Shown: one piece after another, positions 23,759 to 33,658 of the stretch
Layout of the letters: the number at the start of each line of letters is the position of its first letter
Position numbering within the stretch: position 1 is the first letter of the stretch
From: Streptomyces sp. G44
GTDB taxonomy: Bacteria > Actinomycetota > Actinomycetes > Streptomycetales > Streptomycetaceae
Reading direction: 5' to 3'
NCBI RefSeq assembly: GCF_016905445.1
Contig: NZ_JAFEXF010000014.1
Coordinates: forward strand, 1 to 64,000
DNA: 64,000 nucleotides
Notes under the pieces: generated by a model
The model's input: only the letters and a program-made list of their open reading frames with translations
Databases searched by the model: none
Told to the model about the DNA's origin: nothing
Translations under genes and position numbers: made by a program

Positions 23759-25369
23759 TCAGGCCTTCTTGCCCAGCAGGTCCTCGACCTTGCCCCGCAC
23801 CTCGTCCGTGGCCAGGCCGCGGATCGTCAGGGTCGTACGGCGGCGCAGCACGTCGTCCGCGGTCTCGGCCCACTCGTTGTCCCGGGCGTAGACGACCTGC
23901 GCCCAGATCTCCGGGGCGTCGGGGTGGACGCGCTCGGCCAGCTCCGGGTTCTCGTTCGCCAGGCGGGCGATGTCGAAGGAGAGCGAGCCGTAGTGCGTCG
24001 CCAGGTGCTTGGCGGTGTCGGCGGCCATGCGCGGGCCGGGCGCCGGACCGTCCACCAGCAGGCGGTGGGCGACGGCACGCGGGTTGGCGATGCCCGGCAG
24101 CGGCAGCTTCTTCGGCAGCTCGGAGATCGGCTCGTAGTCGTCGCCGAGCGGGTGGCCCGGCAGCGACTCCAGCTTCTTCATCACCGTACGGCCGATGTGG
24201 CGGAAGGTCGTCCACTTGCCGCCCGCGACCGACAGCATGCCGCCCCGGCCCTCGGTGACGACCGTCTCGCGCTTGGCCTTCGAGGTGTCACCGGGACCGC
24301 CCGGCAGCACCCGCAGACCCGCGAAGGAGTACGTGATCAGGTCGCGCGACAGCTGCTGGTCGCGGATGGAGAACGCGGCCTCGTCCAGGATCTGCGCGGT
24401 GTCCGCCTCGGTCACCTTCACGTCCGCCGGGTCGCCCTCGAACTCCTCGTCCGTGGTGCCCAGCAGCAGCATGTCCTCCCAGGGGAGGGCGAAGGTGATG
24501 CGGTACTTGTCGATCGGCGTGGCCAGCGCGGCCTTCCAGGGGGCGGTGCGCTTGAGGACCAGGTGCGCGCCCTTGGAGAGGCGGATGGAGGGCGCCGCGT
24601 CCGGGTTCTCCATCTTGCGCAGGTGGTCGACCCACGGACCGGTGGCGTTCAGCACGAGCCGCGCGTTCACCCCGAACTCGTCGCCGCTCACGCGGTCCTT
24701 GAGCTCCGCGCCCGTGACCCGGCCCCGGGTGAAGCGCAGGCCGGTGACCTCGGCGTGGTTGAGGACGGCGGCACCGGCCTCGACGGCCGCGCGGACCGTC
24801 ATCAGGGCCATGCGGGCGTCGTTCATCTGGTCGTCGCCGTAGACCGCGACGGCCTTGAGGTTGTCCGTGCGCAGCTCCGGCACATCCTGCGCGGCCTTGG
24901 AGGGCGACAGCAGGTGGCCGACGCCGTCACCGAAGGCGGACAGCGCGCTGTACGCGAAGACGCCCGCGCCCAGCTTGGCGGCGCCGTGCGGGCCGCCCTT
25001 GTAGACGGGCAGGTAGAAGGTGAGCGGGTTCGCCAGGTGGGGGGCCACCTGACGGGAGACCGCGCGACGCTCGAAGTGGTTCTCCGCGACCAGCTTCACC
25101 GCGCCGGTCTGGAGGTAGCGCAGACCGCCGTGGAGCAGCTTGGAGGAGGCGGAGGAGGTGGCGCCGGCGAAGTCACCGGCGTCCACCAGGGCCACCCGCA
25201 GTCCCGACTGCGCGGCATGCCAGGCGGTGGAGATGCCCAGGATCCCGCCGCCGATCACCAGGAGGTCGTACGTCGCCTTGGAAAGCTGCTCCCGGGTCTC
25301 GGCGCGGCTCGGGTTGAGGCCGGCAGCCGGATGCGTCCCGAGGGCAGGGACGCTCTGCTGGGTGGTCAT
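23759..25369 (-). CDS. glpD: Glycerol-3-phosphate dehydrogenase, FAD-dependent
   Basis: A 536-residue membrane-associated aerobic enzyme that oxidises glycerol-3-phosphate to dihydroxyacetone phosphate and passes electrons to the quinone pool. 'YDLLVIGGGILGISTAWHAAQ' is the FAD dinucleotide fold, and 'SSKLLHGGLRYLQTG' and 'FALPWEDMLLLGTTDEEFEGD' are GlpD hallmarks. The C-terminal DAO_C domain ends in 'LLGKKA'. The ATG at 25369 lies four bases after the glpK stop, so it is the third gene of glpF-glpK-glpD. A longer in-frame start lies inside glpK and is rejected. Confidence 0.96.
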   Translation of the reverse strand: MTTQQSVPALGTHPAAGLNPSRAETREQLSKATYDLLVIGGGILGISTAWHAAQSGLRVALVDAGDFAGATSSASSKLLHGGLRYLQTGAVKLVAENHFERRAVSRQVAPHLANPLTFYLPVYKGGPHGAAKLGAGVFAYSALSAFGDGVGHLLSPSKAAQDVPELRTDNLKAVAVYGDDQMNDARMALMTVRAAVEAGAAVLNHAEVTGLRFTRGRVTGAELKDRVSGDEFGVNARLVLNATGPWVDHLRKMENPDAAPSIRLSKGAHLVLKRTAPWKAALATPIDKYRITFALPWEDMLLLGTTDEEFEGDPADVKVTEADTAQILDEAAFSIRDQQLSRDLITYSFAGLRVLPGGPGDTSKAKRETVVTEGRGGMLSVAGGKWTTFRHIGRTVMKKLESLPGHPLGDDYEPISELPKKLPLPGIANPRAVAHRLLVDGPAPGPRMAADTAKHLATHYGSLSFDIARLANENPELAERVHPDAPEIWAQVVYARDNEWAETADDVLRRRTTLTIRGLATDEVRGKVEDLLGKKA

Positions 25370-25373
25370 TGTC

Positions 25374-26918
25374 TTACTCCTCGCCACTCTCGTCGAGCCA
25401 GCCCATCGACCGTTCCACGGCCTTGAGCCAGCTCTTGTACTCACGGTCGCGGGTGCCCGCGTCCATGTTCGGGGTCCATTCGGCGGCCCGCCGCCAGTTG
25501 GCGCGCAGCTCGTCGGTCGAGGACCAGAAGCCGACGGCGAGACCGGCGGCGTAGGCGGCGCCGAGGCAGGTCGTCTCGGCCACCATCGGGCGCACCACGG
25601 GCGCGTCGAGGAAGTCCGAGAGGGTCTGCATCAGCAGGTTGTTGGAGGTCATGCCGCCGTCGACCTTCAGGGCCGCGAGCTCGACGCCGGAGTCCTTCGT
25701 CATGGCGTCGGTGATCTCACGGGTCTGCCAGGCCGTGGCCTCCAGGACGGCGCGCGCGATGTGCGCCTTGGTGACGTACCGGGTCAGGCCGGCGATCACA
25801 CCGCGGGCGTCGGAGCGCCAGTACGGGGCGAACAGGCCGGAGAAGGCCGGTACGAAGTAGGCGCCGCCGTTGTCCTCGACCGACGACGCGAGCGTCTCGA
25901 TCTCGGCGGCGGAGTTGATCAGGCCCATCTGGTCGCGCATCCACTGCACCAGCGAACCGGTGACCGCGATGGAGCCCTCCAGGGCGTAGACCGGCTTCTG
26001 GTCGCCGATCTGGTAGCCGACGGTGGTCAGCAGCCCGGAGTAGGAGTTGATGGCCTTGTCACCGGTGTTCATCAGCATGAAGGTGCCGGTGCCGTACGTG
26101 GACTTGGCCTCGCCCTCGGCGAAGCAGGTCTGGCCGAAGAGGGCCGCCTGCTGGTCGCCGAGCGCGGAGGCGACGGGGATGCCGCCGAGCAGGTCGCCGA
26201 GCTGTCCGCCGGTGACCTCGCCGTAGACCTCGGCGGAGGAGCGGATCTCCGGCAGCATCTGCTTCGGGACGCCGATGGACTCGCAGATGCGCTCGTCCCA
26301 CTCCATCTTGTGGAGGTTCATGAGCATGGTGCGGGAGGCGTTGGTGACGTCGGTGACGTGCTTGCCGCCGTTCACCCCGCCGGTGAGGTTCCAGATGACC
26401 CAGGAGTCCATGGTGCCGAAGAGGATGTCGCCCGCTTCGGCGCGCTCCCGCAGGCCCTCGACGTTGTCGAGCAGCCAGCGGGCCTTGGGACCGGCGAAGT
26501 AGGAGGCCAGCGGCAGGCCGGTCTCGCGGCGGAAGCGGTCCTTGCCGACGTTGCGCGCCAGCTCACGGCAGAGCGCGTCGGTGCGGGTGTCCTGCCAGAC
26601 GATGGCGTTGTGCACCGGCTCGCCGGTGTTCTTGTCCCACAGCAGCGTGGTCTCACGCTGGTTGGTGATGCCGATCGCCTTGATGTCGTCGCGGGTGATG
26701 CCGGCCTTGGCGACGGCCCCGGCGACGACCTCCTGGACGTTGTTCCAGATCTCGGTGGCGTCGTGCTCGACCCAGGCCGGCTTCGGGAAGATCTGCTCGT
26801 GCTCCTTCTGGTCGACGGAGACGATCCGGCCGTCCTTGTCGAAGACGATGCAGCGGCTCGAAGTGGTGCCCTGGTCGATGGCCGCGATGAAGGGGCCTGC
26901 GGTGTGTGCGTCGGTCAC
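25374..26918 (-). CDS. glpK: Glycerol kinase
   Basis: A 514-residue FGGY-family kinase that phosphorylates glycerol entering through GlpF. '[18 protein letters not shown]' at the N-terminus is the ATP phosphate-1 motif. '[13 protein letters not shown]' and '[15 protein letters not shown]' are FGGY signatures and '[14 protein letters not shown]' the adenosine segment. It is the middle gene of the glycerol operon. Control by the IclR regulator next door is expected, since a matching operator lies upstream of glpF. Confidence 0.97.
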   Translation of the reverse strand: MTDAHTAGPFIAAIDQGTTSSRCIVFDKDGRIVSVDQKEHEQIFPKPAWVEHDATEIWNNVQEVVAGAVAKAGITRDDIKAIGITNQRETTLLWDKNTGEPVHNAIVWQDTRTDALCRELARNVGKDRFRRETGLPLASYFAGPKARWLLDNVEGLRERAEAGDILFGTMDSWVIWNLTGGVNGGKHVTDVTNASRTMLMNLHKMEWDERICESIGVPKQMLPEIRSSAEVYGEVTGGQLGDLLGGIPVASALGDQQAALFGQTCFAEGEAKSTYGTGTFMLMNTGDKAINSYSGLLTTVGYQIGDQKPVYALEGSIAVTGSLVQWMRDQMGLINSAAEIETLASSVEDNGGAYFVPAFSGLFAPYWRSDARGVIAGLTRYVTKAHIARAVLEATAWQTREITDAMTKDSGVELAALKVDGGMTSNNLLMQTLSDFLDAPVVRPMVAETTCLGAAYAAGLAVGFWSSTDELRANWRRAAEWTPNMDAGTRDREYKSWLKAVERSMGWLDESGEE

Positions 26919-27017
26919 GGTGTGCTCCAGAATTCTTTGCTGACGGCTCTCAGGCGTCGGTGGCGGTCATCCGTCTTTACGCGGTCATCGGTCGCTGTCG
27001 CGGTTCCACTTGAACGC

Positions 27018-27809
27018 CTACTTGAAGGCGACGTTGTAGAGACCGCCGGCGATGGCGCCGCCGATCAGCGGGCCGACGATCGGCACCCAGGCGTACGACC
27101 AGTCCGAGCTGCCCTTGTTCGGCAGCGGGAGCAGGGCGTGGACGATGCGGGGACCGAGGTCACGGACGGGGTTGATCGCGTAGCCCGTGGGGCCGCCGAG
27201 CGAGAGGCCGATGCCCACGACGACGAGCGCGGTGATCAGGGCGCCGAGGACGCCGAGGCCGTTGCCGCCGTCGTTCAGGCCCTGGGTGAGGATGGCGAGG
27301 ACCAGGACGACCGTGGCGATGATCTCCGTGACCACGTTCTGGACGTAGTTCCGGATCTCGGGGCCGGTGGAGAAGATGCCGAGCACCGGGCCGGCGGCGG
27401 GGGCGGCCTTCTGGTCCACCATGCCCTCTTCCGCGGGCTGCGCGGCGAGGACCTCGGGGTCGGTCAGGTGGGCCTTGAACTGGCCCATGTACGTGACCCA
27501 CACCAGGACGGCACCGATCATGGCGCCGAGGAGCTGCGAGGCCAGGTAGAGCGGAACGTTGCTCCACTTGGTGCCGCCCTCGATGGCGAGACCGAGCGTG
27601 ACCGCCGGGTTGAGGTGGGCGCCGGAGACGCTCCCCGCGAGGTAGGCGGCCGTCAGTACGGCGAAGCCCCACCCGAAGGTGATGGCGAGCCAGCCGGCGT
27701 CCTTGGCCTTCGAGCGCTTGAGCGTGACGGCGGCGCACACGCCGCCACCCAGCAGGATGAGCACGGCGGTACCGATGGTCTCGCCGATGAAGATGTCGGA
27801 GCTGGACAC
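27018..27809 (-). CDS. glpF: Glycerol uptake facilitator (aquaglyceroporin)
   Basis: A 263-residue MIP-family channel with six transmembrane helices and two half-helices. The first pore motif is canonical ('HLNPAVTLG'). The second reads '[11 protein letters not shown]', with Val in place of the usual Ala but with the Arg and Asp typical of glycerol-conducting members. The GTG at 27809 has AAAGGAG eight bases upstream. It is first in the operon; glpK starts 99 bases downstream. Confidence 0.94.
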   Translation of the reverse strand: MSSSDIFIGETIGTAVLILLGGGVCAAVTLKRSKAKDAGWLAITFGWGFAVLTAAYLAGSVSGAHLNPAVTLGLAIEGGTKWSNVPLYLASQLLGAMIGAVLVWVTYMGQFKAHLTDPEVLAAQPAEEGMVDQKAAPAAGPVLGIFSTGPEIRNYVQNVVTEIIATVVLVLAILTQGLNDGGNGLGVLGALITALVVVGIGLSLGGPTGYAINPVRDLGPRIVHALLPLPNKGSSDWSYAWVPIVGPLIGGAIAGGLYNVAFK

Positions 27810-27935
27810 CCGCGACTCCTTTGTCCTTCGTCCAGGGGAAGGCGAACCCCGGGTCCCTCCGGTGGTCCGCGACCTCAGGTGAGGTCGTTGCCGGCCCTTG
27901 GCCTTGTCACACTCTAACGCGTAATGCCGGTAGGT

Positions 27936-27952
27936 GTTCGACAATGCCGACC
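27936..27952. promoter_or_regulatory. GylR-type operator upstream of glpF
   Basis: GTTCGACAATGCCGACC here matches GTTCGACAATGCTGAAC at 29021-29037 upstream of the regulator gene. The pair has an inverted-repeat form (GTTC-9-GAAC, one arm degenerate here). Two copies in front of the two units an IclR/GylR repressor would control make an operator the best reading. It lies about 30 bases upstream of a TAGAGT -10-like box on the minus strand. Confidence 0.7.
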
Positions 27953-28219
27953 GATGGACGCGAGTCTCGCCCTGGGGTTACTCGCTCGTCAAGAGTTCTG
28001 TTATTGAAAACACGATCGTTATTGATCGTTTCGCGTTATCGATGATTCCGCAGCTCGGCGGAGGCTCGACGGCAGCTCAATGGCAGCTCAATGGCGGCTG
28101 GGCGGCGGCGTGGCGCGGTTCCACGGTGGGCTCGTCGGGGGGCCGGTGAACGGTGTCCGGACAGGGCCGCGGAGAACCGGAGCGCCACGAAGCGCCCTGG
28201 GAGGCGCCGGGCGGCGGGA
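27953..28219. other. Intergenic region, locally AT-rich, no gene seen
   Basis: About 270 bases between the glpF promoter and the 3' end of the regulator gene. The stretch 27976-28045 is unusually AT-rich for this genome and contains imperfect inverted repeats built from CGATC and GATCG around TTATTGATCG. Then comes a short direct repeat, GGCAGCTCAAT, at about 28070-28092. No ORF with a ribosome site stands out. Confidence 0.5.
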
Positions 28220-28984
28220 TCAGAAGCGGCCGGCGCCCAGATCCCGGGAGACGGCGCGCGCGCAGTCCCGTACGGCGGCGATCAGCTCGGGGCGCAGCTC
28301 CCCGTCCTTGCAGACGCGCTCCACGGCGCCGGTGACGCCGACCGCTCCGACGGGCATGCGGCGCCGGTCGTGGATGGGCGCGGCGACGGACGCGATGCCC
28401 TCCCAGGTCTCCTCGACGTCCGCGGCGTACCCGCGCGCGCGGGTGAGGTCGAGGATCGCCTCGAAGCCGTCCGGGTCGGTCACGGTGCGCGCGGTGAAGC
28501 CCTCGCGCTCGACCTCGACGGCTTCGTTGTGCGCGACCGGGTCGTACGCGGACAGGACCTTGCCGAGGGCCGTGGAGTGCAGCGGCTGCATGGCCCCGAC
28601 CTCAAGGACCTGGCGGCTGTCGTCGGGCCGGAAGACGTGGTGGACGATGAGCACGCCCTGCTGGTGCAGGACGCCGAGGTGGACGCTCTCGCCGCTGGAG
28701 CGGGCCAGGTCGTCGGTCCACACCAGGGCGCGGGCCCGCAGCTCGTGCACGTCCAGATAGCTGTTGCCGAGGCGCAGCAGCTCGGCGCCCAGTTGATACC
28801 GGCCCGAGGCGGGGTCCTGCTCGACGAAGCCCTCCGCCTGGAGGGTGCGCAGGATGCCGTGGGCCGTACCCTTGGCCAGATCGAGCGCCGAGGCGATCTC
28901 GGAGAGGCCGAGCCGTCGCTCGCCGCCCGCGAGCAGCCGCAGCATCGCCGCGGCCCTTTCGAGCGACTGGATGTTGCGTGCCAT
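28220..28984 (-). CDS. gylR: IclR-family glycerol operon regulator
   Basis: A 254-residue transcription factor. The N-terminal winged helix-turn-helix ('NIQSLERAAAMLRLLAGG', 'LSEIASALDLAKGTAHGILRTL') is followed by an IclR effector domain ('LHSTALGKVLSAY', 'RGYAADVEETWEGIASVAAPI'). Its position next to glpFKD identifies it as GylR, the Streptomyces glycerol repressor. I take the ATG at 28984 ('MARNIQSLERA'); a longer form adds 15 residues without family support. An operator copy lies at 29021-29037, which suggests autoregulation. Confidence 0.92.
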   Translation of the reverse strand: MARNIQSLERAAAMLRLLAGGERRLGLSEIASALDLAKGTAHGILRTLQAEGFVEQDPASGRYQLGAELLRLGNSYLDVHELRARALVWTDDLARSSGESVHLGVLHQQGVLIVHHVFRPDDSRQVLEVGAMQPLHSTALGKVLSAYDPVAHNEAVEVEREGFTARTVTDPDGFEAILDLTRARGYAADVEETWEGIASVAAPIHDRRRMPVGAVGVTGAVERVCKDGELRPELIAAVRDCARAVSRDLGAGRF

Positions 28985-29020
28985 CGCAGCCCCGACCTCC
29001 GTTCCCTCGCACCCGTGCAC

Positions 29021-29037
29021 GTTCGACAATGCTGAAC
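29021..29037. promoter_or_regulatory. GylR-type operator upstream of the regulator gene
   Basis: GTTCGACAATGCTGAAC has the inverted-repeat form GTTC-9-GAAC and shares 12 consecutive bases with the glpF site at 27936. It lies 37 bases before the regulator start codon. A further partial copy (GGTCGTTGTCGAC) occurs at about 29045. Confidence 0.7.
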
Positions 29038-29270
29038 ACTATCGGTCGTTGTCGACCTCTCGCTAATGCCCGGACAGCCCGTGTTGGCCCGCTTTCCCAT
29101 GCCAAGCACCTGTTCGAGCCAGTCCCGGGGCGCGCGTCCATCTCTGTCCACCCCCGTCCGCCCCGTGGACGCCTTCACCACGGGACCTTGGTCCCGGCTA
29201 CCCTGACCGAGTGCGCCCTCCCCACAGAAGGCGCAAAGCCGACAGCCGTCGCACTCCAGGGAGCTCTTTC

Positions 29271-32200
29271 ATGGCCTCGTCGCCTACCCCGTCCTCGCAG
29301 TCCGCGCCGGAGTCCGCGCCCGTCCCGTCCGAAAGCGGGGCCCGGGCCGACGCCCTCCGTGAGGCCCTCGCCACGCGTGTGGTCGTGGCCGACGGCGCGA
29401 TGGGCACGATGCTTCAGGCGCAGGACCCGACTCTGGAGGACTTCCAGAACCTCGAGGGCTGCAACGAAGTCCTGAACGTCACCCGCCCCGACATCGTGCG
29501 CTCCGTGCACGAGGAGTACTTCGCGGTCGGCGTCGACTGCGTGGAGACCAACACCTTCGGCGCGAACCTCGCGGCCCTCGGCGAGTACGACATCCCCGAG
29601 CGCGTCTTCGAACTCTCCGAGGCCGGCGCCCGCATCGCCCGGGAGGTCGCCGACGAGTACACCGACAAGACCGGGCAGCAGCGCTGGGTCCTCGGCTCGA
29701 TGGGCCCCGGCACCAAGCTCCCCACCCTCGGCCACGCCCCGTACACCGCCCTGCGCGACGCCTACCAGCAGAACGCCGAAGGCATGATCGCCGGCGGCGC
29801 GGACGCCCTCCTGGTGGAGACCACCCAGGACCTCCTGCAGACCAAGGCCGCCATCCTCGGCGCCCGCCGCGCCCTGGACGCCACCGGCGCGAACCTGCCG
29901 GTGATCTGCTCCGTCACCGTCGAGACCACCGGCACCATGCTGCTCGGCTCCGAGATCGGTGCCGCCCTGACGGCGCTGGAGCCGCTGGGCATCGACATGA
30001 TCGGCCTGAACTGCGCGACCGGCCCCGCCGAGATGAGCGAGCACCTGCGCTATCTCGCCCGCCACTCGCGCGTCCCGATCTCCTGCATGCCCAACGCGGG
30101 CCTGCCCGTCCTCGGCAAGGACGGCGCCCACTACCCCCTGACGGCGCCCGAGCTGGCCGACGCCCAGGAGAGCTTCGTACGCGAGTACGGCCTCTCCCTG
30201 GTGGGCGGCTGCTGCGGCACCACCCCCGAGCATCTGCGCCAGGTCGTGGAGCGCGTACGCGGCGTGCGGCCCCCGGCCCGCGACCCGCAGCCCGAGCCGG
30301 GTGCCGCGTCGCTGTACCAGACGGTGCCGTTCCGTCAGGACACCGCGTACATGGCGATCGGCGAGCGGACGAACGCCAACGGCTCGAAGAAGTTCCGCGA
30401 GGCGATGCTGGAGGGCCGCTGGGACGACTGCGTGGAGATGGCCCGCGACCAGATCCGCGAGGGCGCACACATGCTCGACCTGTGCGTCGACTACGTGGGC
30501 CGCGACGGCGTCGCCGACATGGCTGAGCTGGCCGGCCGCTTCGCCACCGCCTCCACCCTGCCCATCGTCCTGGACTCCACCGAACTCCCCGTCATCCAGG
30601 CGGGTCTGGAGAAGCTGGGCGGGCGCGCGGTCATCAACTCCGTCAACTACGAGGACGGCGACGGCCCCGAGTCCCGCTTCGCGAAGGTCACCGCGCTGGC
30701 CAGGGAGCACGGCGCCGCGCTGATCGCGCTGACCATCGACGAGGAGGGCCAGGCCCGCACGGTCGAGCACAAGGTGGCGGTCGCCGAACGGCTCATCGCG
30801 GACCTGACCGGCACCTGGGGCATCCACGAGTCGGACATCCTCATCGACACGCTGACCTTCACCATCTGCACCGGTCAGGAGGAGTCCCGCAAGGACGGCG
30901 TCCACACCATCGAGGCCATCCGCGAGCTCAAGCGCCGCCACCCGGACGTGCAGACCACACTCGGTCTGTCCAACATCTCCTTCGGCCTCAACCCGGCCGC
31001 CCGCGTCCTGCTGAACTCCGTCTTCCTGGACGAGTGCGTCAAGGCGGGCCTGGACTCCGCGATCGTGCACGCCTCCAAGATCCTGCCGATCGCGCGCTTC
31101 GACGACGAGCAGGTCACCACCGCGCTCGACCTCATCTACGACCGCCGCGCCGAGGGCTACGACCCGCTGCAAAAGCTCATGGAGCTCTTCGAGGGCGTCT
31201 CGACGAAGTCGATGAAGGCCGGCAAGGCCGAGGAACTCCTGGCCCTGCCGCTGGAGGAGCGCCTCAAGCGTCGCATCATCGACGGCGAGAAGAACGGCCT
31301 GGAGGCCGACCTCGACGAGGCGCTTGCGGACACGCCCGCCCTGGACATCGTCAACAACACCCTCCTTGAGGGCATGAAGGTCGTCGGTGAGCTGTTCGGC
31401 TCCGGCCAGATGCAGCTGCCGTTCGTGCTCCAGTCCGCCGAGGTCATGAAGACCGCGGTCGCCTACCTGGAGCCGCACATGGAGAAGGTCGAGGGCGAAG
31501 AGGAGGGCAAGGGCACCATCGTGCTGGCCACCGTCCGCGGCGACGTGCACGACATCGGCAAGAACCTCGTCGACATCATCCTCTCCAACAACGGCTACAA
31601 CGTCGTCAACCTCGGCATCAAGCAGCCCGTCGCCGCGATCCTCGACGCCGCCCAGGAGCACAAGGCCGACGTCATCGGCATGTCCGGCCTCCTGGTCAAG
31701 TCAACCGTGATCATGAAGGAGAACCTGGAGGAGCTGAACCAGCGCGGCATGTCCGCCGACTATCCCGTCATCCTCGGCGGCGCCGCCCTGACCCGCGCCT
31801 ACGTCGAGCAGGACCTCCACGAGATCTACGAGGGCGAGGTCCGCTACGCCCGCGACGCCTTCGAGGGCCTGCGCCTGATGGACGCCCTCATCGCCGTCAA
31901 GCGCGGCGTGCCCGGCGCCGCCCTGCCCGAACTCAAGCAGCGCCGCGTCCCCACGAAGGCCACCGCCGCGGTCCTGGCGGCCGACGAGGCGGAGGGACCC
32001 GCCCGCTCGGACGTCGCCACCGACAACCCCGTGCCCACCCCGCCGTTCTGGGGCACCCGCGTCGTCAAGGGCATCCAGCTCAAGGAGTACGCCTCCTGGC
32101 TCGACGAAGGCGCCCTCTTCAAGGGCCAGTGGGGTCTGAAGCAGGCCCGCACCGGCGACGGGCCCTCGTACGAGGAACTCGTCGAGACCGAGGGCCGCCC

Positions 32201-32825
32201 GCGGCTGCGCGGCTGGCTGGACGAGCTGCACACCAAGAACCTGCTGGAGGCGGCCGTCGTGCACGGCTACTTCCCGTGCGTGTCCAAGGGCGACGACCTC
32301 ATCATCCTCAACGACGACGGCTCGGAGTGCACCCGCTTCACCTTCCCGCGCCAGCGCCGCGGCCGCCGCCTGTGCCTCGCGGACTTCTTCCGCCCCGAGG
32401 AGTCCGGCGAGACCGATGTCGTCGGCCTCCAGGTCGTCACCGTCGGCTCGAAGATCGGCGAGGCCACCGCCGAGCTGTTCGCCGCCGACTCCTACCGCGA
32501 CTACCTCGAACTGCACGGCCTGTCCGTCCAGTTGGCCGAGGCGCTCGCCGAGTACTGGCACGCCCGCGTCCGCGCGGAGCTCGGCTTCGGCGGCGAGGAC
32601 CCCACCGATGTCGCTGACATGTTCGACCTGAAGTACCGCGGCGCCCGCTTCTCGCTCGGTTACGGCGCCTGCCCCGACCTGGAGGACCGCGCCAAGATCG
32701 CCGACCTCCTCCGGCCGGAGCGCATCGGCGTCCACCTCTCCGAGGAGTTCCAGCTCCACCCGGAGCAGTCCACGGACGCGATCGTCATCCACCACCCGGA
32801 GGCGAAGTACTTCAACGCGCGCTGA
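29271..32825 (+). CDS. metH: Cobalamin-dependent methionine synthase
   Basis: 1184 residues; methylates homocysteine from methyltetrahydrofolate through cobalamin. Domains in order are homocysteine-binding (zinc cysteines in 'GLNCATGP' and 'VGGCCGTTPEHL'), pterin-binding ('TNANGSKKFREAMLEG'), B12-binding ('DVHDIGKNLVDI', with His760 the lower cobalt ligand) and the reactivation domain ('LGYGACPDLEDRAKI'). AGGGAG lies eight bases before the ATG at 29271. It stands alone between gylR (divergent) and a strong hairpin. It completes methionine metabolism near the mtn genes, although no shared regulatory site is obvious and no B12 riboswitch was recognised. Confidence 0.97.
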   Translation: MASSPTPSSQSAPESAPVPSESGARADALREALATRVVVADGAMGTMLQAQDPTLEDFQNLEGCNEVLNVTRPDIVRSVHEEYFAVGVDCVETNTFGANLAALGEYDIPERVFELSEAGARIAREVADEYTDKTGQQRWVLGSMGPGTKLPTLGHAPYTALRDAYQQNAEGMIAGGADALLVETTQDLLQTKAAILGARRALDATGANLPVICSVTVETTGTMLLGSEIGAALTALEPLGIDMIGLNCATGPAEMSEHLRYLARHSRVPISCMPNAGLPVLGKDGAHYPLTAPELADAQESFVREYGLSLVGGCCGTTPEHLRQVVERVRGVRPPARDPQPEPGAASLYQTVPFRQDTAYMAIGERTNANGSKKFREAMLEGRWDDCVEMARDQIREGAHMLDLCVDYVGRDGVADMAELAGRFATASTLPIVLDSTELPVIQAGLEKLGGRAVINSVNYEDGDGPESRFAKVTALAREHGAALIALTIDEEGQARTVEHKVAVAERLIADLTGTWGIHESDILIDTLTFTICTGQEESRKDGVHTIEAIRELKRRHPDVQTTLGLSNISFGLNPAARVLLNSVFLDECVKAGLDSAIVHASKILPIARFDDEQVTTALDLIYDRRAEGYDPLQKLMELFEGVSTKSMKAGKAEELLALPLEERLKRRIIDGEKNGLEADLDEALADTPALDIVNNTLLEGMKVVGELFGSGQMQLPFVLQSAEVMKTAVAYLEPHMEKVEGEEEGKGTIVLATVRGDVHDIGKNLVDIILSNNGYNVVNLGIKQPVAAILDAAQEHKADVIGMSGLLVKSTVIMKENLEELNQRGMSADYPVILGGAALTRAYVEQDLHEIYEGEVRYARDAFEGLRLMDALIAVKRGVPGAALPELKQRRVPTKATAAVLAADEAEGPARSDVATDNPVPTPPFWGTRVVKGIQLKEYASWLDEGALFKGQWGLKQARTGDGPSYEELVETEGRPRLRGWLDELHTKNLLEAAVVHGYFPCVSKGDDLIILNDDGSECTRFTFPRQRRGRRLCLADFFRPEESGETDVVGLQVVTVGSKIGEATAELFAADSYRDYLELHGLSVQLAEALAEYWHARVRAELGFGGEDPTDVADMFDLKYRGARFSLGYGACPDLEDRAKIADLLRPERIGVHLSEEFQLHPEQSTDAIVIHHPEAKYFNAR

Positions 32826-32859
32826 TCCGAGCTCAGTCGTACACTGGTCGGTCCAGCGC

Positions 32860-32898
32860 AGGCCGGTTGCCTCGCCGTCACAGGCGGGCAACCGGCCT
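32860..32898 (+). terminator. Terminator hairpin after metH
   Basis: AGGCCGGTTGCC (32860-32871) pairs with GGCAACCGGCCT (32887-32898), and CGCC/GGCG inside can extend it. It starts 34 bases after the metH stop and precedes the phosphatase gene. Confidence 0.8.
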
Positions 32899-32926
32899 TC
32901 TCGTCCCTCATGGAAGGTGTGGTCGC

Positions 32927-33658
32927 ATGACCAGTACGGTTCCGGCGCTCGGCACCCCTCTCCACTCCCTCGGCTCCGCCCAGGCACCGGCCCCCCGCGT
33001 CGACGCGGCCACGTTGCAGGGCGTCCTGCTCGACATGGACGGCACACTCGTCGACACCGAGGGCTTCTGGTGGGACGCGGAGGTCGAGGTCTTCGCCCGG
33101 CTCGGGCACACCCTCGACGAGGCCTGGCGCGATGTCGTCGTCGGCGGCCCGATGACGCGCAGCGCCGGCTTCCTCATCGACTCCACGGGCGCCGACATCA
33201 CCCTCGACGAGCTGACCGTGCTGCTCAACGACGGCTTCGAGGAGCGCATCTCCCGCTCCCTGCCGCTGATGCCCGGCGCCGCGAGCCTGCTGGCCGAACT
33301 CGCCGCGCACGGCGTCCCGATGGCCCTGGTCTCTGCCTCGCACCGGCGCATCATCGACCGCGTGCTCGACTCGATCGGCGCCCACCACTTCGAGCTGACC
33401 GTCGCGGGCGACGAGGTGCCCCGCACCAAGCCCCACCCGGACCCCTACCTCCTGGCGGCGGCGGGCATCGGCGCCGACCCCGCCCGGTGCGCCGTCATCG
33501 AGGACACCGCCACCGGCGTCGCCGCGGCGGAGGCCGCCGGCTGCCGCGTGGTCGCCGTGCCGTCGGTCGCGCCCATCCCGCCGGCCGCGGGGCGCACCGT
33601 CGTCCCCTCCCTCGAACACGTCAACCTTCCTTTCCTGCAAGGTCTCATGACCCTCTGA
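32927..33658 (+). CDS. HAD-superfamily sugar-phosphate-type phosphatase
   Basis: A 243-residue HAD-IA hydrolase. 'VLLDMDGTLVDTEGFWW' carries the nucleophile Asp, 'LVSASHRRIID' motif II, the Lys of 'PRTKPHPDPYL' motif III and 'CAVIEDTATGVAAAEAAG' motif IV. The cap ('GHTLDEAWRDVVVGGPM') is of the beta-phosphoglucomutase-like type. The ATG at 32927 follows AAGGTGTG; a longer frame reaches back into the metH terminator and is rejected. The substrate is unknown. Confidence 0.9.
   Translation: MTSTVPALGTPLHSLGSAQAPAPRVDAATLQGVLLDMDGTLVDTEGFWWDAEVEVFARLGHTLDEAWRDVVVGGPMTRSAGFLIDSTGADITLDELTVLLNDGFEERISRSLPLMPGAASLLAELAAHGVPMALVSASHRRIIDRVLDSIGAHHFELTVAGDEVPRTKPHPDPYLLAAAGIGADPARCAVIEDTATGVAAAEAAGCRVVAVPSVAPIPPAAGRTVVPSLEHVNLPFLQGLMTL

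Noticed and set aside
27976..28045. Insertion-sequence end in the AT-rich stretch near glpF
   Set aside because: There is no transposase, no terminal inverted repeat pair and no target duplication; promoter-type AT richness is simpler.
29038..29270. Cobalamin riboswitch upstream of metH
   Set aside because: I looked for the B12-box and a long structured leader and did not find them; a covariance-model search would be decisive.
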